A stretch of 64,000 bases of DNA from Corynebacterium glucuronolyticum DSM 44120. Lineage in GTDB: Bacteria > Actinomycetota > Actinomycetes > Mycobacteriales > Mycobacteriaceae. The stretch covers positions 2,108,001 through 2,172,000 of the forward strand of contig NZ_CP047452.1 in NCBI RefSeq assembly GCF_030440595.1, read 5' to 3'. The notes under the pieces were generated by a model, which had not been told where the DNA came from, made no database searches, and saw nothing but the letters and a program-made list of their open reading frames with translations. The position numbers and the translations under genes were made by a program. Below, in pieces: positions 47,052 to 55,114 of the stretch (within the stretch, counting starts at the first letter, position 1; every line of letters starts with the position of its first letter).

Positions 47052-47675
47052 TTACTTGTTGAGCTTGCGGTAATCGAAGACTTCGTCGATAAGCCCGTAC
47101 TCCACAGCCTCTGGGGCGGTGAGGATCTTATCGCGGTCCGTATCGATGCGGACCTGCTCCGAGGTCTGGCCCGTGTGGTGCGCCAGCGTGTCCTCCATGA
47201 GCTTACGCATCCGCTCGATCTCGCGCGCCTGGATCTCCAGGTCAGAAACCTGACCCTGCGTACCCTGCGTAGCCGGCTGGTGGATGAGGACGCGGGCGTT
47301 CGGCAGCGCCGCACGCTTGCCTTTCGCACCAGCGGCAAGGAGCACTGCCGCTGCGGAGGCCGCCTGGCCGAGGCAGACGGTGCGCACATCCGGGCGGACG
47401 TACTGCATCGTGTCATAGATCGCCATAAGCGAGGTGAAGGAGCCGCCCGGGGAGTTAATGTACATCGTGATGTCACGGTCCGGGTCGAGTCCCTCGAGGA
47501 CGAGGAGCTGCGCCATGATGTCGTTGGCGGAGGTGTCATCCACCTGCGCGCCGAGGAAGATGATGCGCTCCTCGAAGAGCTTGTTATACGGGTTGGATTC
47601 CTTGGCACCGTAGGAGGAGTGCTCCACGAAGCTCGGGAGAATGTATCGCGACTGAGGCATGTTTTGCATATCCAT
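47052..47675 (-). CDS. clpP2: ATP-dependent Clp protease proteolytic subunit ClpP2
   Basis: A 207-residue serine protease subunit. The catalytic serine is in [14 protein letters not shown], the histidine in [11 protein letters not shown], and the aspartate in [11 protein letters not shown]. It forms mixed rings with ClpP1 in actinobacteria. The ATG at 47675 has GGAG 7 nt upstream, in preference to the frame start at 47735. It follows clpP1 by 11 bp in one operon. Confidence 0.96.
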   Translation of the reverse strand: MDMQNMPQSRYILPSFVEHSSYGAKESNPYNKLFEERIIFLGAQVDDTSANDIMAQLLVLEGLDPDRDITMYINSPGGSFTSLMAIYDTMQYVRPDVRTVCLGQAASAAAVLLAAGAKGKRAALPNARVLIHQPATQGTQGQVSDLEIQAREIERMRKLMEDTLAHHTGQTSEQVRIDTDRDKILTAPEAVEYGLIDEVFDYRKLNK

Positions 47676-47686
47676 ATCTACTCTCC

Positions 47687-48271
47687 TTAGGATCCAACCT
47701 GATCGTTGGTGGCGTGGGAAATAACGTGATCGCACAGGCCGTAGTCACGGGCCTCTTCGGCGGTGAACCAACGGTCACGGTCGCTGTCCTTGCTGATCTG
47801 CTCGAAGGTCTGGCCCGAGTGCTCGGCGATGAGCTCGGCCATCTCCTTCTTCGTCAGCGCGAACTGTTGCGCCTGGATGGCGATATCGGATGCGGTACCA
47901 CCCACACCGGCCGACGGCTGGTGCATGAGGATGCGTGCATGTGGCAGGGCGTAACGCTTGCCCTTCGTGCCTGCGGTGAGCAGGAACTGCCCCATCGAGG
48001 CCGCGAGGCCCATGGCGTAGGTTGCCACATCGCACGGCGCGTACTTCATCGTGTCGTAGATGGCCATACCGGCAGTAACAGAGCCACCGGGCGAGTTGAT
48101 GTACAGCGAAATGTCCCTCGTGGGATCCTCGGCGGACAGGAGGAGGATCTGTGCGCACAGTTTGTTTGCAATCTCGTCGTTGACCTCGGAGCCAAGGAAG
48201 ATAATCCGCTCGCGCAGCAGGCGCTCATACACGGAATCCCCCAGGTTCATTCCTGGTGCGGAATCAGCCAT
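47687..48271 (-). CDS. clpP1: ATP-dependent Clp protease proteolytic subunit ClpP1
   Basis: A 194-residue partner subunit. The catalytic serine is in [13 protein letters not shown], the histidine in [13 protein letters not shown], and the aspartate in [12 protein letters not shown]. It is the first gene of the clpP1-clpP2 operon; a ClgR-type palindrome lies about 70 bp upstream. AGGATG lies upstream of the ATG. Confidence 0.96.
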   Translation of the reverse strand: MADSAPGMNLGDSVYERLLRERIIFLGSEVNDEIANKLCAQILLLSAEDPTRDISLYINSPGGSVTAGMAIYDTMKYAPCDVATYAMGLAASMGQFLLTAGTKGKRYALPHARILMHQPSAGVGGTASDIAIQAQQFALTKKEMAELIAEHSGQTFEQISKDSDRDRWFTAEEARDYGLCDHVISHATNDQVGS

Positions 48272-48338
48272 TGTCTAAACATCCTTTCGTTTCATTTACT
48301 CCACCACCCTACCTTTACCGAGCCCGCCGGATAAAGGT

Positions 48339-48356
48339 TGTTCGCTCATAGCGTTA
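48339..48356 (-). promoter_or_regulatory. ClgR binding site before clpP1
   Basis: The core CGCTCATAGCG (48343-48353) matches the ClgR pattern CGC-Y-N-A-N-R-GCG and is flanked by T/A-rich bases. ClgR activation of clpP1P2 is established in C. glutamicum and related species. Confidence 0.7.
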
Positions 48357-48364
48357 TCGCGACG

Positions 48365-48392
48365 AAAAAGCCGCCCGCGCAGAGCGGGCGGC
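48365..48392 (-). terminator. Terminator of tig
   Basis: A 9-bp GC stem GCCGCCCGC/GCGGGCGGC, followed on the minus strand by T5. It separates tig from the clpP operon. Confidence 0.9.
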
Positions 48393-48408
48393 CTCGTCAG
48401 TAGGGGGA

Positions 48409-49749
48409 TTACTCCTCGCCTTCGACTTCCTCTTCACCGAAGTAGTCTTCCGGATCAACCTTGTTGCCGGCGTCATCCTTGACGGAAACGCGGCAGATAG
48501 CGGTTGCCAGTGCCTTACCGCGGCGGACATCGGCGACCAGGTTATAGGTCTGGCCGGTCTGCTGGATCTGCTGCAGGAACTGCTGCGGGTTCATGCCGTA
48601 GCGCTGAGCCGTGAACATGATGTGCTCGTGGATCTCCTGCTGGGTAACATCCGGCTTTTCCTGCTCAGCCAGGACATCGAGGAACAGCTGGGTGCGAACG
48701 GCGTTCTCGGCGTTCTCGCGGGACTCCTTGTCGAACTCCTCGCGGGTGGTGCCCTGCATGTCCAGGACGCGGTCGAGCATCGACTCGTCGCCACCAAACT
48801 GGGCGATGAGCTGCTGCAGCTGACCCTGCACCTGCTCCTCCACGACTGCCTCCGGCAGCGGGAAGTCAGCCTCGTCGAGAGCCTTCTTCAGAACCTCGTC
48901 GCGGATGGCAGAGGCCTGCTCGACCTTCTTCTGCTCGGTGAGGTTCTTCTCGGTGTCCTCGCGGAGCTCCTCGACGGTGTCGAACTCGGAGACCATCTGG
49001 ACAAAGTCCTCGTCAACCTTCGGAAGCTTGCGCTCCTTGACATCCTTCACGGTAACGGTGACCTCGGCCTCCTTGCCGTCCTCAACACCGTTAAGGTCGG
49101 AAGAGGTGAAGGTGGCTTCCTCGCCGGCCTTGAGGCCCTTGACGGCCTTGTCCAGGCCGTCGATAAGCTCATCGGAGCCGATGCGGTGGTTGAGGCCCTC
49201 GGTAGCGGCTTCCTCAATCTCCTCGCCATCAACGGTGGCCTTGAGGTCGAGGGTGACGAAGTCATCCTTCTTGGCCTTACGCTTGACGGCCTTCAGCTCG
49301 GCGAAGCGCTCGCGAAGAGAATCGATGGCCTTGTCCACGTCCTCGTCAGTGACCTTAAGCTCCGGGACCTCGATCTCGTAAGTGGAGAAGTCCGGGATGG
49401 TGATCTCCGGGCGGACATCAACCTCGGCGGTGAACTCTACGAGCTTGCCGTCCTCGAGCTTGGTGATGTCGATGGCGGGCTGGCCGAGCGGGCGGAGGTC
49501 GTTGTCCTCTACTGCCTTGCCGTAGCGGGACGGAAGCATGTCGTTAACAACCTGCTCCAGAACCGGACCGCGGCCGAAGCGAGCGTCAATAAGCTTGCGG
49601 GGTGCCTTGCCCTTGCGGAAGCCCTTGAAGGTCACCTGCTGGGCGAGGGCCTTGTAGGCCTGGTCAATCTCAGGGGTGAGCTCCTCGAAGGGAACCTCAA
49701 CCGTGATTTTGACGCGAGTGTCGTTCAACTTGTCGACGGAACTCTTCAC
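48409..49749 (-). CDS. tig: Trigger factor
   Basis: The 446-residue ribosome-bound chaperone with prolyl isomerase activity. The ribosome-binding loop is in [14 protein letters not shown], near residues 42-56. The FKBP-type domain and the long C-terminal helical arms follow. The C-terminus is acidic ([13 protein letters not shown]). It is upstream of clpP1-clpP2 in the conserved tig-clpP order but has its own terminator. Confidence 0.97.
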   Translation of the reverse strand: MKSSVDKLNDTRVKITVEVPFEELTPEIDQAYKALAQQVTFKGFRKGKAPRKLIDARFGRGPVLEQVVNDMLPSRYGKAVEDNDLRPLGQPAIDITKLEDGKLVEFTAEVDVRPEITIPDFSTYEIEVPELKVTDEDVDKAIDSLRERFAELKAVKRKAKKDDFVTLDLKATVDGEEIEEAATEGLNHRIGSDELIDGLDKAVKGLKAGEEATFTSSDLNGVEDGKEAEVTVTVKDVKERKLPKVDEDFVQMVSEFDTVEELREDTEKNLTEQKKVEQASAIRDEVLKKALDEADFPLPEAVVEEQVQGQLQQLIAQFGGDESMLDRVLDMQGTTREEFDKESRENAENAVRTQLFLDVLAEQEKPDVTQQEIHEHIMFTAQRYGMNPQQFLQQIQQTGQTYNLVADVRRGKALATAICRVSVKDDAGNKVDPEDYFGEEEVEGEE

Positions 49750-49786
49750 GAGTCATTCTCCTGATCTGTAAACGTTGATTAGGTAC

Positions 49787-49813
49787 AAAAAGGGAAGGTT
49801 AGACCTTCCCTTT
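49787..49813 (-). terminator. Terminator of tRNA-Pro
   Basis: An 11-bp stem AAAGGGAAGGT/ACCTTCCCTTT with a 3-nt loop, ending in T5 on the minus strand, a few bases beyond the tRNA. Confidence 0.9.
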
Positions 49814-49816
49814 CGT

Positions 49817-49889
49817 CGGGACAACAGGATTTGAACCTGCGACCCCCTGCTCCCAAAGCAGGTGCGCTACCAAGCTGCGCCATGTCCCG
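49817..49889 (-). tRNA. tRNA-Pro (anticodon TGG)
   Basis: A 73-nt cloverleaf: 7-bp acceptor CGGGACA/TGTCCCG, D arm, anticodon stem CCTGC/GCAGG around loop TTTGGGA, and T arm with TTCAAAT. CCA is not encoded. Confidence 0.95.
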
Positions 49890-50125
49890 TGTGCAATTCG
49901 ATTTGCTAGAAGGGAATTGTACTAAACCTCTGTAAACTTGCGCTTACATGGGGTCTCTTTATTCATTTAAATGCACTTAACCTGGCTTTACTCGCCAACA
50001 AGAGGAATGACGGATATCGCCTTTCACACACTCGGTTTCGCGCTGGAGAAGATTGTAGTCCGCCACAATCACGCACTCTCGTTCACCCCTAATTAACCCT
50101 CCACACGCCCAATTCGGAGTAGATA

Positions 50126-50165
50126 AACAAAATGAGGCCGGTCACCGAGAATCGGAGACCGGCCT
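50126..50165 (-). terminator. Terminator of tRNA-Gly
   Basis: A 9-bp stem AGGCCGGTC/GACCGGCCT, followed on the minus strand by a T-rich stretch (CATTTTGTTT). Confidence 0.85.
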
Positions 50166-50177
50166 GAACCTAGGAGA

Positions 50178-50248
50178 GGGAATGACGGGAATCGAACCCG
50201 CGTCACCAGCTTGGAAGGCTGGGGTAATAGCCACTATACGACATTCCC
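50178..50248 (-). tRNA. tRNA-Gly (anticodon TCC)
   Basis: A 71-nt cloverleaf: acceptor GGGAATG/CATTCCC, anticodon stem CCAGC/GCTGG around loop CTTCCAA, and T arm GCGGG TTCGATT CCCGT. CCA is not encoded. Confidence 0.95.
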
Positions 50249-50659
50249 AGTGCGTTCTAGGTTACATTCCGATAACCAGGTAGACAAATTGCCAGTTCAC
50301 TCCCCGCACCCGTCGAACCATTCTCCCCCTAAAGGTGTAGTGCAACGAGTGGTCAACACAATTCCCCGGCTGTTAATTTAATGACAATACGGGGTAGCAG
50401 CAGTGTGACTATCCCAACCTCCGTGCATCCACTTGTCTTTGCGTTACACTCAGAGAAAACCCTGTCGACCACGGCAAATAGCTTTCACAATAGATCCACC
50501 TTTGATAATCAATCTTTCCCACCCGTGTAGACTTTCAGGTTCTTTCCAGGTTTTAGGGCGTAAAACAGCAGTTAAGAGGGAAAAAATGGGGCAGTAAGCA
50601 GGAAAATTGCAGGTGCGTGTATGAATTAATGAGAGCGGGGATGGTTAGACTACAACACC
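50249..50659. other. Intergenic region before the HTH gene
   Basis: About 410 bp, AT-richer than its surroundings. Only a TAGACT -10 box 8 nt before the HTH start (50646-50651) stands out. No tRNA, palindrome or protein frame is convincing. The tRNA-Gly on its left border is a possible integration site, but no direct repeat was found. Confidence 0.5.
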
Positions 50660-50884
50660 ATGAAACCAGTAATTATTGATGCAGACACCCAGGTGCCCCT
50701 CTGGACTGCTGTGGAATGCGCGGAATACTCGAACACCGCGCGTGGCACATTCACTAGCTACGCTGGCCGCGGCAGGGCACCCAAGCCCGTAGCGAAGCTC
50801 CACGGACTGACCCTGTGGAACTCAAAGGATATTATTGAGTGGACCGAGGAGCGATCCAAGGGGAACCGCGGAGTAAACTACTAA
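50660..50884 (+). CDS. Small helix-turn-helix protein (AlpA/excisionase-like)
   Basis: A 74-residue protein with one winged HTH of the AlpA/MerR type: VPLWTAVECAEYSNTARGTFTSYAGRGRAP recognises DNA, and LTLWNSKDIIEWTE closes the wing. Such proteins serve as phage excisionases or small regulators. A leaderless start is likely, from the TAGACT box 8 nt upstream. It lies 147 bp before the repeat-rich membrane protein and near tRNA-Gly; no integrase is in the window. Confidence 0.75.
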   Translation: MKPVIIDADTQVPLWTAVECAEYSNTARGTFTSYAGRGRAPKPVAKLHGLTLWNSKDIIEWTEERSKGNRGVNY

Positions 50885-51031
50885 GCGGCTACGAGGCACT
50901 TCGGTATAGCGCCGTCACGATTGATGGACGGCGCTTTTGTCATTCTGGATCGCCCCAGACAGACATGGAACATTCCAGACCGCTTGTACGTTGATACGTA
51001 TAGAATTACTGCTAAGAAAGGTCCCCTCTCT

Positions 51032-51847
51032 ATGCTCGGAATGCTGCTCATTGCCCTCATCGTCATCGGGCTAGTCGCGGCTACATCACGTGGCCAATCG
51101 CGTGGCCAACGACAGGTAAATCAGTTGAGCTTCGAAGATGCTCAGGCTGATGCGCGGCGATGGATCGAACGCCTCGGCGGGCAGGTACTCAACCTCACAG
51201 GCACAGATACTGCTAGTTCTCAGGCGATTGCCGATGCCTCCGAGCGCTATACAGCTGCGAATTCTCAGATTTCACAGGCCCAGTCCGTGCGCCAGGCACA
51301 GCTCGCCCGCGAGTCAGCTCTCGAAGGTCTGCACGATATTAAGGCCGCCCGAGAGATTATGGGACTCCCTGAAGGCCCCGAACTTCCCCCGCTCGAGGGG
51401 CAGAAGGCTGCAGGTAAGGTGACCGAAGAGCGCACCATTAACTACGACGGGCGCCAAATCACCGCCTCGCCACACTCCTCTGCACAGACGCCGAACTACT
51501 ACCCCGGTGGTCGCGTGGCTGGCAGGCCGGTCCCCGCTGGCTGGTACTCCGAGCCGTGGTGGGCACCCGCCCTCGTTAGTGGCATGTGGACAGCAGGTTC
51601 AGTGATGATGTTCTCCGCGATGTTCAACGGAATGGCCGGTGTTGGCTACGGCGCAGCCGGGTTTGAGCAGGGCTACGGCGACGGGTACGCCGATGGCTTC
51701 GAAGCCGCAGGCGGAGATATGGGCGACATGGGCGATGTCGGTGGAGACATGGGAGATATGGGCGACATGGGCGACGGCGGAGGATTCTTCGACGGTGGCC
51801 TCTTCGGTGGCGACGGCGGCGGATTCGACTTTGATTTCGACTTCTAA
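51032..51847 (+). CDS. Membrane-anchored protein with Gly-Asp-Met repeats
   Basis: A 271-residue protein. It starts with one membrane segment (MLGMLLIALIVIGLVAAT), followed by a helical, possibly coiled-coil region (residues about 25-120). A Pro/Tyr-rich middle and a second hydrophobic stretch (WAPALVSGMWTAGSVMMFSAMF) follow. The C-terminus is a Gly/Asp repeat: (G)DMGDMGD units, then FFDGG and a DFDFDF end. The function is unknown. The ATG at 51032 has AAAGG about 10 nt upstream; the open frame to 50921 is not conserved-looking. Confidence 0.7.
   Translation: MLGMLLIALIVIGLVAATSRGQSRGQRQVNQLSFEDAQADARRWIERLGGQVLNLTGTDTASSQAIADASERYTAANSQISQAQSVRQAQLARESALEGLHDIKAAREIMGLPEGPELPPLEGQKAAGKVTEERTINYDGRQITASPHSSAQTPNYYPGGRVAGRPVPAGWYSEPWWAPALVSGMWTAGSVMMFSAMFNGMAGVGYGAAGFEQGYGDGYADGFEAAGGDMGDMGDVGGDMGDMGDMGDGGGFFDGGLFGGDGGGFDFDFDF
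51716..51775 (+). repeat. Coding GDM repeats
   Basis: Near-identical short units of the form GGAGA(T/C)ATGGGCGA(C/T) encode GDMGDM runs in the membrane-anchored protein. Unit number is likely to vary between strains. Confidence 0.8.
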
Positions 51848-51867
51848 ATAAGCGCTGATAAGCGCAC

Positions 51868-51912
51868 AAAAATCCCGGCTGTGGAAGAGTCAACCACAAC
51901 CGGGATTTTTCT
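51868..51912. terminator. Bidirectional terminator between the GDM-repeat gene and rpiB
   Basis: AAAAATCCCGG (one mismatch) TGTGG pairs with CCACA (one mismatch) CCGGGATTTTT around a 9-nt loop; both flanks carry the needed A or T runs. Confidence 0.92.
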
Positions 51913-51926
51913 TTATAAAAAGGCGA

Positions 51927-52394
51927 TTACTTGACCTCGGGAGCGACGCCGGTCTTCTCGTACTCGGCGAGAATATCGATGCGCCGCTGGTGGCGCTCCT
52001 CTTCGCTCCAGGACTCGTCGAGGAAAGCGTCGACAAGCTTGAGCACCTCTTCCTCGGAATGCTGGCGCCCACCGATGGACAGAACCTGCGCATTGTTGTG
52101 TGCGCGGGCAAGACGGGCGGTGTCCTCATTCCAGCCGAGGGCACACCGGATGCCCTTGACCTTGTTGGCAGCCATTTGCTCGCCGTTGCCGGAACCGCCG
52201 AGCACGAAACCGAGCGAACCCGGATCCTTGGCCACAGCCTCAGCCGCGGCGATGCAGAAAGCCGGGTAATCATCCTGCGCGTCGTATTCGTGCGCGCCGC
52301 AATCCGTCACCTCATAGCCGGCCTCGATCAGGTGGGCCTTGATAGCTTCTTTAGCCTCGTATCCTGCGTGGTCAGCACCCAAATAAATATGCAT
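51927..52394 (-). CDS. rpiB: Ribose-5-phosphate isomerase B
   Basis: A 155-residue enzyme that interconverts ribose 5-phosphate and ribulose 5-phosphate. The start MHIYLGADHAGYEAKEAI and the loop VLGGSGNGEQMAANK are typical. In many RpiB proteins the active-site residue of the GSG loop is Cys or Ser/Thr; here it is Ser-Gly-Asn. The ATG at 52394 has TACATT 7 nt upstream (leaderless). It is divergent from the radical SAM gene with only 24 bp between start codons. Confidence 0.95.
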   Translation of the reverse strand: MHIYLGADHAGYEAKEAIKAHLIEAGYEVTDCGAHEYDAQDDYPAFCIAAAEAVAKDPGSLGFVLGGSGNGEQMAANKVKGIRCALGWNEDTARLARAHNNAQVLSIGGRQHSEEEVLKLVDAFLDESWSEEERHQRRIDILAEYEKTGVAPEVK

Positions 52395-52401
52395 ACCCCT
52401 A

Positions 52402-52407
52402 AATGTA
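52402..52407 (-). promoter_or_regulatory. -10 box of leaderless rpiB transcript
   Basis: TACATT on the minus strand, 7 nt before the rpiB ATG. It overlaps the opposite -10 box at 52406-52411 by two bases. Confidence 0.65.
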
Positions 52408-52411
52408 CACT
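52406..52411 (+). promoter_or_regulatory. -10 box of leaderless radical SAM transcript
   Basis: TACACT, 7 nt before the ATG at 52419, overlapping the rpiB -10 box on the other strand. Confidence 0.65.
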
Positions 52412-52418
52412 GGTACCT

Positions 52419-53660
52419 ATGTCCCATGCTCCAGTTGTACGCAAGGTACGCCATAATGTTGAGACCAAGCCGTTCATCGTTATCTGGGAGGTAACGCGCG
52501 CCTGTGCCCTCGTATGTAAGCACTGCCGGGCAGACGCACAACACGAGCCCCACCCGGATCAGCTCACGACGGAAGAGGGAAAGCGCCTGCTAGACCAGCT
52601 GGCCAGCTATGAGAAGCCCTACCCCCTCGTCGTCTTCACCGGTGGCGACCCCTTCGAGCGCTCCGACCTAGCAGAGCTCTGCCAGTACGGCACGGACCTT
52701 GGCTTGTCTATCAGCCTCTCACCTTCGGTCACCCCCAAGGTGACCCCCGAACGGCTGCACGAACTCCGCGAAGCAGGCGGCAAGGCGATGAGCATGTCGC
52801 TTGACGGTGCAACCCCCGAAACCCACGATGCATTCCGCGGTTTCAGTGGCACCTTTGATGCCACGTTGGAAAAGGCACCGCTCATTAATGCCGAGGGGTA
52901 CCGTCTACAAATCAACTCGACGCTGACTAAGGGCAATATCCACGAGGCGCCTGCGCTACTTAAGCGCGTCATCGAGATGCAGGCAAAGATGTGGTATGTC
53001 TTCTTCCTCGTGCCCACTGGCCGTGGCGCGGACCTCAACGCGCTCAGCCCCAAGGAGCGCGAGGACACCCTCGTCTGGCTCGATGACATTTCTGATCGCA
53101 TTGCCATCAAGACCACCGAGGCGCCCCAATACCGGCGCGTTGTTATCCAGCAGAAGCTGCGCCGTGAACATGGTCTAGCGCCGTACGAAGGAGGCGAGCT
53201 TTACCGCTACCTCACCGAGGAGACCGAGCGTATCTTCGGCGATGCCCCCTACAAGAAGCGGAAGCCTCGCGCCCCGATGGCCGTCAACTCCGGCTCTGGT
53301 TTTGCTTTCATCGACCACATCGGGGATGTGTACCCCAACGGATTCCTGCCCTTCCATTGTGGCAACGTCAAGCAGCAGACCATCAACGAGATCTACGCTG
53401 AGTCCCCCGTGTTCGTCTCGCTTCGCCACCCGGAGGGTTGGCGCGGCAAGTGCGCGTACTGCGATTTCCACGATGTCTGCGGTGGCTCCCGCTCCACTGC
53501 CTACGCCCTGACCGGAGATGTCCGAGCATCGGATGACCAGTGCTGCTACGTCCCGCAGGCGTGGCTCGATGCCGGTGGCACCCGTGTCCACCCGGAGCAC
53601 GGCACGGGGATTCAGATTTCTCGCACAGGCGAGATCGTCACCGTCCCCGAAAGCTACTAA
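52419..53660 (+). CDS. Radical SAM/SPASM domain protein
   Basis: A 413-residue iron-sulfur enzyme. The radical SAM cluster motif is CALVCKHC (CxxxCxxC) at about residues 29-36, followed by VVFTGGDPFERSDL (GGDP motif). The C-terminal SPASM region carries a cysteine set CGN...CAYCDFHDVCGG...CC that would hold auxiliary clusters. The family (BA_1875/TIGR04053-like) is widespread but its substrate is not known. It is divergent from rpiB. The ATG at 52419 follows TACACT. Confidence 0.88.
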   Translation: MSHAPVVRKVRHNVETKPFIVIWEVTRACALVCKHCRADAQHEPHPDQLTTEEGKRLLDQLASYEKPYPLVVFTGGDPFERSDLAELCQYGTDLGLSISLSPSVTPKVTPERLHELREAGGKAMSMSLDGATPETHDAFRGFSGTFDATLEKAPLINAEGYRLQINSTLTKGNIHEAPALLKRVIEMQAKMWYVFFLVPTGRGADLNALSPKEREDTLVWLDDISDRIAIKTTEAPQYRRVVIQQKLRREHGLAPYEGGELYRYLTEETERIFGDAPYKKRKPRAPMAVNSGSGFAFIDHIGDVYPNGFLPFHCGNVKQQTINEIYAESPVFVSLRHPEGWRGKCAYCDFHDVCGGSRSTAYALTGDVRASDDQCCYVPQAWLDAGGTRVHPEHGTGIQISRTGEIVTVPESY

Positions 53661-53667
53661 GACGCAT

Positions 53668-53703
53668 AAAGCGCCCTCACCTTTGTGGTGAAGGCGCTTT
53701 TTG
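53668..53703 (+). terminator. Terminator after the radical SAM gene
   Basis: A stem AAAGCGCC-C-TCACC/GGTGA-A-GGCGCTTT with one mismatch, followed by T5. It lies just before the convergent nitroreductase gene. Confidence 0.88.
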
Positions 53704-53714
53704 TGTGCGATGAG

Positions 53715-54338
53715 TTAGTCGAACTCAGGCTTTTCCGTGCGGGAGCGCTTCAGCTCGAAGAAATGCGGGTACTGCGCGAGACGGACGGCGGCATCGAAAA
53801 GCTCGCCGGCTTCTTCCTTCGTGGGGATGCGCGTGAGGACGGGGCCGAAGAATGCGGTCTTGCCCAGGCTGATGACGGGGGTTCCCACATCGTTGCCCAC
53901 GGCCTTCATTGCACCACGGTGGTACTTGCGAAGTTTGTAGTCGTATTCCTCGGTGTTTGCTACCTCGGCAAGGCTCGCGGGGAGGCCGACCTCTTCGAGG
54001 GATTCCTTGATCACGGCACCGTATCCGCCGTAACCGGAGGCGACGCGTTGGCCGATGTGCACCTTATTGCCCATCGTGGTGTAGAGCTGGTCAATCTTCT
54101 CGGGGTAATTGGTTTTCACCGCCGCGAAGACGCGGGCAGGCCCCCAGTTGGCCTTCATCTTTTCCTTGTAGTCCTCGGGGAGTTCGTCGCGTCCCTCGTT
54201 GAGGACGGACAGGCTCATGGGAATGAAGTCCACCTTGATATTGCGGACATCCTGGACCTCTTTAATCCAGCGGGACGTGATCCAGCAGAACGGGCAGCTC
54301 ACATCGAACCAAAACTGAACGGTATCTTCAACCTTCAC
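53715..54338 (-). CDS. DsbA-family mycothiol-dependent nitroreductase (Rv2466c-like)
   Basis: A 207-residue thioredoxin-fold protein. The active site CPFC is at residues 15-18 (FDVSCPFCWITSRW), with an all-helical insertion. Rv2466c uses mycothiol to reduce nitro compounds and sits near rpiB in M. tuberculosis, as here. No signal peptide is present, so it is cytoplasmic. A purine-rich AGGAGGA element lies a few bases before the ATG. Confidence 0.9.
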   Translation of the reverse strand: MKVEDTVQFWFDVSCPFCWITSRWIKEVQDVRNIKVDFIPMSLSVLNEGRDELPEDYKEKMKANWGPARVFAAVKTNYPEKIDQLYTTMGNKVHIGQRVASGYGGYGAVIKESLEEVGLPASLAEVANTEEYDYKLRKYHRGAMKAVGNDVGTPVISLGKTAFFGPVLTRIPTKEEAGELFDAAVRLAQYPHFFELKRSRTEKPEFD

Positions 54339-54420
54339 GTTTTCCTCCTTAGCTCAAACGTGGGTTAATTCTACCGAGATTGCACTGATATTGTCCGGGT
54401 TCGCTGGTACGGTACCCCCC

Positions 54421-55044
54421 TTATTTCCAGTTCACCTCTACGGTGTAGTCGGCTGCGTCAGTACCGGCGAGCAGCGCCTTTGTGTGGGACTCAAGAAGCT
54501 CTGCGGAGCGCTTTTCTGCGCGGTCGAGCAGGCCACTGTCAATTGCCTTCTGGCGGGCGGCATCCTCCTCCTGTGCCACGAACTCCATGGTCTCCTGCAC
54601 CTTGATCTGGTTGAAGGGATTCATAGACTGGTCGTAGACAGTGATGGTGGCCGGGTCGATCTTTGATTCAGTGATCTCCACCTTGGGGCTGTTGATGGTC
54701 ACTTTCTTGGAGCCGTCGTTGACCTTCACGTCAATCTTGGAGGCGTCCTTGATGCCTGCTTTGACGGTGCCGTCGTAGGTGAACATGATGTTGTTGCCGG
54801 TGAACGGGATGCCCCACCCGGCAATGATCTTGCCGGGATCTTCACGCTTAGCCACATTGGTGAACACGTACTCCTCAACGGAAAGCTCCGCGATGTCCTT
54901 GTAGCTGGCACCCAGCTGGGTGGAGCTGACAATCGGCTTGGCGTTGTGGATGAGTCCTCCACGCGTGCCAACCCAGAAGCCTGCTGCAAGGATGAGAACT
55001 ACGACGAGGAGAGCCGCGATGATCCGAGAGACTGCTTTCAACAT
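54421..55044 (-). CDS. DUF4230 domain membrane-anchored protein
   Basis: A 207-residue protein with one N-terminal membrane segment (IIAALLVVVLILAAGFWVG), the rest being outside. The core motifs ELSVEEYVFTNVAK, IPFTGNNIMFTYDGTVKAGID-type and EDAARQKAIDSGLLDRAEKRS fit DUF4230, a family of unknown role. It is divergent from the secretory lipase gene. The ATG at 55044 has AGGAA upstream. Confidence 0.85.
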   Translation of the reverse strand: MLKAVSRIIAALLVVVLILAAGFWVGTRGGLIHNAKPIVSSTQLGASYKDIAELSVEEYVFTNVAKREDPGKIIAGWGIPFTGNNIMFTYDGTVKAGIKDASKIDVKVNDGSKKVTINSPKVEITESKIDPATITVYDQSMNPFNQIKVQETMEFVAQEEDAARQKAIDSGLLDRAEKRSAELLESHTKALLAGTDAADYTVEVNWK

Positions 55045-55101
55045 GGGGTATTCCTTTTCACTATTTCGTTCCCTGGGTTTTCACCCAACCAGTAATAAGT
55101 A

Positions 55102-55107
55102 TAAGTT
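55102..55107 (+). promoter_or_regulatory. -10 box of leaderless secretory lipase transcript
   Basis: TAAGTT, 7 nt before the ATG at 55115. Confidence 0.5.
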
Positions 55108-55114
55108 AGCTGGT

